Origin: Bacteroides sp. CAG:530
GTDB lineage: Bacteria; Bacteroidota; Bacteroidia; Bacteroidales; Bacteroidaceae
Assembly: GCA_000434735.1 (NCBI GenBank)
Contig: FR881244.1
Coordinates: 128,179 to 166,330, forward strand
Direction of reading: 5' to 3'
DNA: 38,152 nucleotides
Numbering within the stretch: the stretch's first letter is position 1; each line of letters starts with the position of its first letter. Of the stretch, positions 33,541 to 38,152 are shown piece by piece. The notes under the pieces are model-generated. The model was not told the DNA's origin and did not search any database. It worked only from the letters and a program-made list of their open reading frames with translations. A program made the position numbers and the translations under genes.

Positions 33541-33614
33541 GGGCTGAAAACCTAATGAGTCCATAGCACTAAGTTTGCGGACTTTCAGCCCGCATTAACT
33601 GACTTATGATACAC
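33507..33614. repeat. Nested inverted repeat, ~108 bp element
   Basis: GTGTATCATAA (33507-33517) and TTATGATACAC (33604-33614) form a perfect outer 11-bp inverted repeat. Inside it GCGGGCTGAAA (33539-33549) pairs with TTTCAGCCCGC (33583-33593), and AGTCC (33558-33562) with GGACT (33579-33583). It could fold as one long cruciform or RNA hairpin. The gap 33335-33867 contains this element and the array below but no gene. Confidence 0.8.
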
Positions 33615-33697
33615 CTTCAACAGTAAAAACATTAAGTTATCTTGTAAATTGTTCTAAAAAATCGGCTCTACAGTGCCTTCTGAGTGGGGTGAAAACA

Positions 33698-33794
33698 CAA
33701 TGCGATGAACCATGTGAAAGAATGCGATGCTTCAAACAACACAATGCGATGAAATAAAAAAACATTGCGATGTTTTATATGACTTATCGCAATG
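33698..33794. repeat. Phased TGCGATG array, locus B
   Basis: CAATGCGATG (33698), GAATGCGATG (33720), CAATGCGATG (33742) and CATTGCGATG (33763) follow at 22, 22 and 21 bp, then the motif inverts as TATCGCAATG (33785). The last pair lies within a perfect 13-bp inverted repeat, AAAACATTGCGAT (33759-33771) and ATCGCAATGTTTT (33786-33798). Confidence 0.85.
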
Positions 33795-33867
33795 TTTTCT
33801 TAATGCGTTTTTACGCTTGTTTTGTGTATGCGAATTTTTCTATACTATATGTCTGACGATTCGCGGC

Positions 33868-34953
33868 TTAGTATGTGAATGAGAATGGCTCACCATTAAT
33901 CATAAATCGGATTCTTAGTTGGTCTACCTTTTTATACTTGATATTAAAGAACCCTGAATATTCTATACCATCTTTTACGGTGTTGTTCTTAATGTATCCT
34001 GCGTTAATTTTTTCTCTTCTTTGGGCTTGCTTGTTAGCGTAAGCTTTAACATTATCGTCCGCTTTTTCTTGAGCTAGGTAAGCAGCAGCACCATTATACG
34101 ATTCTGTACGTCCTGAGTAATCGGCAGATGAGTAAACTGCGTCTGCAACAAGCATTTGTTCGCCAACGGTTACCCAAAAATTATTCCAGTTTTGTTTCTT
34201 CTTGACTACTTTATCATATGTTTTAGAGTCGAGAACTTGTAATTGTACTGCTTTTGTATTGCCATATTCATCTGTCACATCACCTTCCGCTGTAATGTTG
34301 TCCATGTTTAACAGAACGCTTTTACCGGTTTGGTTTATGAGATTCATGCTTACAATATAATACTTGCCGTACTGTTTTTTGGCTTGCACGCAAGTGGTTA
34401 GGGTAATACCGTTCGACTTTATATATGATACATCGACATTGTCTTTTATGAATCTGCCCGTTTCTTTTATAGGATAATCTCTGATAAATTCATCTATATT
34501 GATTTTGTCGCAATACTGTGCTGTATCTACCGCTATATCATGAATGTTTAATCCTTCATACTTATCTTCATTTTCTATGATGTCAAACTTTTCTCCTTTA
34601 GGCATCGGGGCGAATACAAGGGCGAAATGATGCTTCTGTCCCGCATGGTTAAATTCCATTTGTCTATATTCCGCTTCCGTGTTGATAGGTAGATTTATAC
34701 TGTTTGTCATCGGATACCTTTTGCCGTCGGCTGTCTGGGCAAATGTTCCGTCGTCTATGTTCATCCATGTTTTGCCTTCTTGACTGACGCAGCTCATGCT
34801 TACAACTGTACTGTTTTCGTTATAGTCAATTTGCTCTATCTTAATTTGTTCGGGCATTGAAGAGGTGGTTACATACTTGTACTGTGCCAACATACCAAGA
34901 TTATTTGTGGTCAGCATTAAAAACAAAGAACTTAATAATTTTAAAGTACGCAT
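33868..34953 (-). CDS. Exported protein of unknown function
   Basis: 361 aa from the ATG at 34953, chosen because it opens a signal peptide (MRTLKLLSSLFLMLTTNNLG); the frame extends 37 codons further upstream without signal features. The mature part is mostly beta-rich and Asn/Lys/Tyr-rich (VVSMSCVSQEGKTWMNIDDG, HFALVFAPMPKGEKFDIIEN), with a central Ala/Gln-rich helical stretch (AAAYLAQEKADDNVKAYANK) and a C-terminal beta segment. I do not recognise a family. It is 146 bp downstream of prmA on the same strand, and the neighbouring genes give no functional hint. Confidence 0.75.
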   Translation of the reverse strand: MRTLKLLSSLFLMLTTNNLGMLAQYKYVTTSSMPEQIKIEQIDYNENSTVVSMSCVSQEGKTWMNIDDGTFAQTADGKRYPMTNSINLPINTEAEYRQMEFNHAGQKHHFALVFAPMPKGEKFDIIENEDKYEGLNIHDIAVDTAQYCDKINIDEFIRDYPIKETGRFIKDNVDVSYIKSNGITLTTCVQAKKQYGKYYIVSMNLINQTGKSVLLNMDNITAEGDVTDEYGNTKAVQLQVLDSKTYDKVVKKKQNWNNFWVTVGEQMLVADAVYSSADYSGRTESYNGAAAYLAQEKADDNVKAYANKQAQRREKINAGYIKNNTVKDGIEYSGFFNIKYKKVDQLRIRFMINGEPFSFTY

Positions 34954-35099
34954 AGATGTTAGTTTTTCAGGGTTATTACAAGGAGAGTTGTCCGTATTGT
35001 TTAAGGTAACATAGAGGATGTGTGGTAATGAGGGTGTATTGATTAAAACCATATACACCCTCAATGAATTTTTCTGCCGTTAAAAAGCTACCGCATAAC

Positions 35100-35948
35100 T
35101 TATTCAGCAGCTATGAACTTAACCGCCACCCAACGGTTTTTCTCACGATAATGATCGAATGTAAGACCTAAGCTTTCGGCTTTCTCGCGGATGGCTGGGA
35201 TATCGTCTACATAGAATCCGCTCATGTAAAGCTCTGAACCCGGATGCATGCACTCTACGTATGCGTGCATATCGTTGAGCAAGATGTTACGGTTTATGTT
35301 CGCTATGATTACGTCGAACGGCTCACGGCCCTTCAGCAGCGAAGCGTCGCCCAGCTCGGCTGTGATGTTATCTATGTGGTTAAGGGCGATGTTATCTCTT
35401 GAGTTGTTCACGCACCAGTCGTCAATGTCGATGGCTGTTACCGCCTTGGCTCCGCGCATACTTGCCAATATAGCGAGGATGGAAGTACCGCATCCCATGT
35501 CGAGCACTGTCTTGCCTTTCAGGTCGGCATCGAGAAGCTCGCCCAAGATAGAGCTGGTAGTTTCATGGTGTCCTGTACCGAACGCCATCTGCGGATTGAT
35601 TACAATGTCGTATTCTGCTTTAGGATAGTCTTTATGGAAAGTGCTGTGTATAACACATCTGTCGCCTATCACGATAGGCTGGAAGAAATTCTTTTCCCAT
35701 TCCTCGTTCCAGTCCTTATCCTCCGGTTCGCTGATAGAATAGGTGAGGGTAGTGTTTGTCAACGGGAAGTCGGCGATGAGTTGCTTCAGTGCGGTCTCGT
35801 CAAAGAGTGATTGCTGTACGTATGCCTGAACTCCGTTTTCGCACTCTACAAAACTTTCGAATCCTATCTCTCCGCACAATGCTGACAGTACGTCGGTCAC
35901 TGTTTCATTACATGGCTGAGCCTGGAATGTTACTTCAAAATATTTCAT
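35100..35948 (-). CDS. prmA: Ribosomal protein L11 methyltransferase
   Basis: 282 aa. An N-terminal substrate-recognition domain of about 100 residues precedes the SAM-dependent Rossmann methyltransferase, with NPQMAFGTGHHETT, motif I VLDMGCGTSILAILA, the acidic loop AIDIDDW and the catalytic IIANINRNILL motif. It trimethylates lysines of L11 in the cytoplasm. Length and motifs match PrmA. A minus-strand -7 box TATTTTTG lies at 35985-35978, about 30 nt before the start. Confidence 0.94.
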   Translation of the reverse strand: MKYFEVTFQAQPCNETVTDVLSALCGEIGFESFVECENGVQAYVQQSLFDETALKQLIADFPLTNTTLTYSISEPEDKDWNEEWEKNFFQPIVIGDRCVIHSTFHKDYPKAEYDIVINPQMAFGTGHHETTSSILGELLDADLKGKTVLDMGCGTSILAILASMRGAKAVTAIDIDDWCVNNSRDNIALNHIDNITAELGDASLLKGREPFDVIIANINRNILLNDMHAYVECMHPGSELYMSGFYVDDIPAIREKAESLGLTFDHYREKNRWVAVKFIAAE

Positions 35949-35977
35949 TGTCTTATTGTTGATTAATATTTAGATTA

Positions 35978-35985
35978 CAAAAATA
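35978..35985 (-). promoter_or_regulatory. -7 box of the prmA promoter
   Basis: TATTTTTG on the minus strand is an exact TAnnTTTG match at a suitable distance (30 nt) from the prmA start. No convincing -33 element. Confidence 0.45.
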
Positions 35986-36133
35986 AGAGAAAAAAGCCAT
36001 ATTGCATCATGATATGCATATACTATTGAGACTTTATACTTAAAGTATGTTTTTATGTAGGGTAGAAAAGTTAATTTAGAAAAACAAGTTAATGAAATTT
36101 CTGACTTTATTATATATTGCATTCAAGAATAGA

Positions 36134-36152
36134 GTCGGTATGAGTCCGACTG
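36134..36152 (+). promoter_or_regulatory. Small hairpin in the leader of the PepSY-like gene
   Basis: AGTCGG (36134-36139) and CCGACT (36147-36152) around a 7-nt loop, followed by GTTGATTTATTTTT, 33 nt before the ATG. It could act as a weak attenuator or be incidental. Confidence 0.3.
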
Positions 36153-36184
36153 TTGATTTATTTTTCACTAAAACTATATGAGAT

Positions 36185-36640
36185 ATGAAATTTAACAGAA
36201 CTGTTGTGGCTATTGCCATGTGTGCGTTATTCGCCATTGTTCCTACGTTATCGGCATGTGCTGATAATGATACCCCTATTACGGTAGATAAGTTGCCTGC
36301 CCAGGCACAGACTTTCCTGAAGACATATTTCGGCGATAAACGTGTGGCGTACGCTACTAAAGACCGTGACTTGATGAACGTTACTTACGAAGTACGATAT
36401 ATGGAAGGCACTAAGGTGGAATTCCGTAAAGACGGAGAGTGGAAAGATGTAGACTGCCAGCGTGATACTGTTCCGTCGGCTATCGTTCCGCAGGCCATCG
36501 CTACCTTTGTAGCTAAGAACTATCAGGGTAGTTATATCTGTAAGATAGATCGCGATAAAAAAGGTTATGATGTGGAGCTGAACAACGGACTTGATTTGAG
36601 TTTCGACACTAAATTTCGTTTGGTTAAAATAGACGATTGA
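36185..36640 (+). CDS. PepSY-like (DUF2874) exported protein
   Basis: 151 aa. Signal peptide at residues about 1-25 (VVAIAMCALFAIVPTLSACA); the SAC could be a lipobox, though the hydrophobic core is followed by a signal-peptidase-I-type site as well. The mature part contains two copies of a PepSY-like unit of about 60 residues (LPAQAQTFLKTYFGDKRVAY with VKFRKDGEW-type strands, and VPQAIATFVAKNYQGSYICK with VELNNGLDLSFD). Bacteroidales carry many such small periplasmic proteins; their role is not known, though a BLIP-like inhibitor fold is predicted for the family. It appears to be a single-gene unit. Confidence 0.85.
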   Translation: MKFNRTVVAIAMCALFAIVPTLSACADNDTPITVDKLPAQAQTFLKTYFGDKRVAYATKDRDLMNVTYEVRYMEGTKVEFRKDGEWKDVDCQRDTVPSAIVPQAIATFVAKNYQGSYICKIDRDKKGYDVELNNGLDLSFDTKFRLVKIDD

Positions 36641-36692
36641 CGCTGATTTGTTTGATTCGCTTGTTTTTTCTCTAAAAAGAGTGGTGCAAGAT

Positions 36693-36711
36693 AAAGATTT
36701 TCAATCTTTTT
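36693..36711 (+). terminator. Possible weak terminator after the PepSY-like gene
   Basis: AAAGATT (36693-36699) and AATCTTT (36703-36709) with two further T residues. It is AT-rich and weak. From 36641 to 36813 nothing else stands out beyond low-complexity A/T sequence. Confidence 0.3.
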
Positions 36712-36813
36712 CGCCTGTTCTCAAAAAAGAAAGATTATCTTTATGTTTCAATATTTAGCAATTCTAACAAAGGAAAACAATCCTGTTTTAAAATGTAGTT
36801 TCTAAAAACGACA

Positions 36814-37095
36814 ATGGAAGATAAAGTCAAGGAGCCAACAATGAGAGGGGCTTCTTCGTATAATGAATGGAGCCTCACGTACAGGTGTGTCGTATCGTTT
36901 ACGATACTTACCTTTTGTACATTCTCTATTCAGGATGATAAGAATGGGGATGCCAGGGAGAGTATTTCAATGGAAGCGAAACTGCGATGTATTGTCAAAG
37001 TATTATTGGGGCATGTCCTGAAAGTAAAACCTACATGCAAAAAAGGTGGTGAACTCAGCTATGATATTTTGAGACAGCCATATTTCATTTGTTAA
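36814..37095 (+). CDS. Small ORF of unknown function, possibly spurious
   Basis: 93 aa (starts MEDKVKEPTMRGASSYNEWS). One hydrophobic stretch at about 25-40 (CVVSFTILTFCTFSI) could be a membrane helix; the rest is basic. No family is recognised. It lies 21 bp before the kinase gene in the same direction, so it could be a small partner, but codon use and the lack of a ribosome binding site make a chance frame or a decayed gene just as likely. Confidence 0.25.
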   Translation: MEDKVKEPTMRGASSYNEWSLTYRCVVSFTILTFCTFSIQDDKNGDARESISMEAKLRCIVKVLLGHVLKVKPTCKKGGELSYDILRQPYFIC

Positions 37096-37116
37096 ATCTG
37101 TAAATCCTAAATCAAA

Positions 37117-38152
37117 ATGAATTACCCACTTATATCAGAATACATAGAAGCAATACGCTCCGCAGAGGATAACTTTGACAAGTTAACTTTTCTTCGTCCT
37201 GTGCTTGATGATAACGGCAATCCCGTTATGTCAAGCGGGAATTTTGCCGTGGTTTTCAAAATGAAAGATGAACGAGACGGCAAGTTTTATGCACTGAAGT
37301 GCTTTACACGCGACCAAGAACATCGCAATGAGAATTATCGGAAAATAGCGGAAGAGTTGGAGTTTGTTTCTTCTTCATATCTTGTGCATTTTCGTTTCTT
37401 TGAAAAAGAGTTGTTCGTTGACACCACGCAAAGTGATGAAGAGGAGTTTCCTGTTTTGATGATGGATTGGGTCGAAGGGCTGCCTTTGGACGTTTATCTT
37501 CGGAAGCATCTTTCAAATGATTACGAACGTCAAATGCTTGCTTATCGTTTTTGCCAAATGGGAGCATGGTTGCTTTCACAACCATTTGCGCATGGCGATT
37601 TGAAGCCTGATAACATATTGGTAAAACATGATGGGACATTGGTCTTGGTGGATTATGACGGAATGTATGTACCAGCGATGAAAGGACAGAAAGCACAAGA
37701 ATTGGGCAGTCCAGATTATCGCCATCCTTTGCGGACAGAAAATGATTTCAACGAACATATAGATGATTTTGCAATTGCCAGTATTGCGCTTTCATTGAAA
37801 GCGATATCAATAAAGATTTCACTATACTATCAGTATACAACAAAAGATCGTTTACTTTTTTCTGCTTCTGATTATTGTAAATGGGGGAATTCTTCCGTCA
37901 TCCGTTCCTTATTACCTTTAATATCAGATTCCGTATTTACCTGTAGTATTTTTGCAGCCTTTATACTCGCATTAAGTAAAAAAGAACTTACTATCATCTC
38001 TTATCAGTTGTTTGATTTAAAAGATATGGAAAGGCCATTAAATACAATTGCAACAAAGGAAGAAATTGCAAGTGGAATCAAGGATGAATACGGAGTAATA
38101 TATAGTAGTAATGGTGCCAAATTAATTAGAGCTACAAAAAATATAGATACAT
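37117..38152 (+). CDS. Protein kinase-like protein with start of a BspA-type LRR region (partial, runs off right edge)
   Basis: ATG at 37117, open to the window edge (345 codons). A protein kinase domain covers about residues 30-250: glycine-rich loop SSGNFAVVFKM, ATP lysine K61 in YALKCF, catalytic loop HGDLKPDN (H159-N166, with Gly for Arg in HRD), the metal motif in LVDYDGMYVP (179-182) and an activation-segment GSPDYRHP. A linker with hydrophobic stretches follows. The last about 22 residues (EYGVIYSSNGAKLIRATKN) match the first strand of a BspA-like leucine-rich repeat. This would be a cytoplasmic Ser/Thr-type kinase with a repeat-based recognition domain. The region from about 36640 is more A/T-rich than the rest, consistent with acquired DNA. 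Confidence 0.75.
   Translation, partial: MNYPLISEYIEAIRSAEDNFDKLTFLRPVLDDNGNPVMSSGNFAVVFKMKDERDGKFYALKCFTRDQEHRNENYRKIAEELEFVSSSYLVHFRFFEKELFVDTTQSDEEEFPVLMMDWVEGLPLDVYLRKHLSNDYERQMLAYRFCQMGAWLLSQPFAHGDLKPDNILVKHDGTLVLVDYDGMYVPAMKGQKAQELGSPDYRHPLRTENDFNEHIDDFAIASIALSLKAISIKISLYYQYTTKDRLLFSASDYCKWGNSSVIRSLLPLISDSVFTCSIFAAFILALSKKELTIISYQLFDLKDMERPLNTIATKEEIASGIKDEYGVIYSSNGAKLIRATKNIDT

Noticed and set aside
33698..33798. CRISPR array
   Set aside because: The repeats are only 10 bp with 11-12 bp gaps, they change orientation within the array, the gaps are partly similar to each other, and no cas gene is in the window.
37304..37758. Minus-strand frames of 130 and 60 aa near the right edge
   Set aside because: They overlap the plus-strand kinase frame, which is open throughout and carries the kinase motifs in order.

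Overview
The window looks like a chromosomal stretch from a gut-type member of the Bacteroidales (Bacteroides/Phocaeicola-like). Reasons: many upstream regions carry the Bacteroidetes -7 box TAnnTTTG, gene starts lack strong Shine-Dalgarno sequences, and the families are typical of the group (FecR anti-sigma factor, CarboxypepD-type TonB receptor, DUF4876, DUF6850, DUF4857, a long OadG). Species cannot be fixed from the sequence alone.

Layout, left to right. 1-1272 (minus): FecR-type anti-sigma factor and the first codons of what is probably its SusC-like receptor, cut by the left edge. 1474-3347 (plus): a YdjC/ChbG deacetylase fused to a serine beta-lactamase-like hydrolase, now split by a 32-bp tandem duplication. 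3463-3536: tRNA-Arg(TCT). 3724-7031: GH20 hexosaminidase and tilS, overlapping by 4 bp. 7074-8400: hemerythrin/ScdA-like protein and a LuxR regulator with a degenerate receiver. 8720-11451: lutABC-type lactate utilisation operon. 11452-12506: repeat-rich intergenic DNA around an XRE regulator with three phased operators. 12507-22401: a long operon of TonB receptor, DUF4876 lipoprotein (frameshifted in its signal peptide), DUF6850 barrel, ABC ATPase, permease, DUF4857 membrane protein, OB-fold lipoprotein and PepSY-TM protein. 22529-24168 (minus): ilvA and ridA. 24347-28919 (minus): methylmalonyl-CoA epimerase and the four subunits of a sodium-pumping methylmalonyl-CoA decarboxylase. 29374-33334 (plus): tripartite EmrAB/TolC-like efflux operon. 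33335-33867: a second repeat-rich gap. 33868-35948 (minus): a secreted protein of unknown function and prmA. 36185-36640: PepSY-like exported protein. 37117 to the right edge: a protein kinase whose C-terminus begins to look like a BspA-type leucine-rich repeat.

How the genes work together. The decarboxylase block converts methylmalonyl-CoA to propionyl-CoA while exporting sodium, the last part of propionate fermentation. IlvA and RidA form a reaction/clean-up pair for reactive enamines. LutABC oxidises lactate and sits next to a probable O2/NO-responsive hemerythrin and its regulator. The 12.5-22.4 kb operon spans outer membrane, surface, periplasm and inner membrane. It looks like an uncharacterised uptake system, possibly for a metal or a metal chelate, but its substrate cannot be read from sequence.

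The strongest non-gene signals are (i) three intergenic loci with about 22-bp phased arrays of a TGCGAT-type motif that flips orientation around a perfect inverted repeat, (ii) two loci with diverged ~36-bp tandem units ending in a GGGCTGAAA hairpin, and (iii) mirror-image promoter blocks between fecR and the deacetylase gene.
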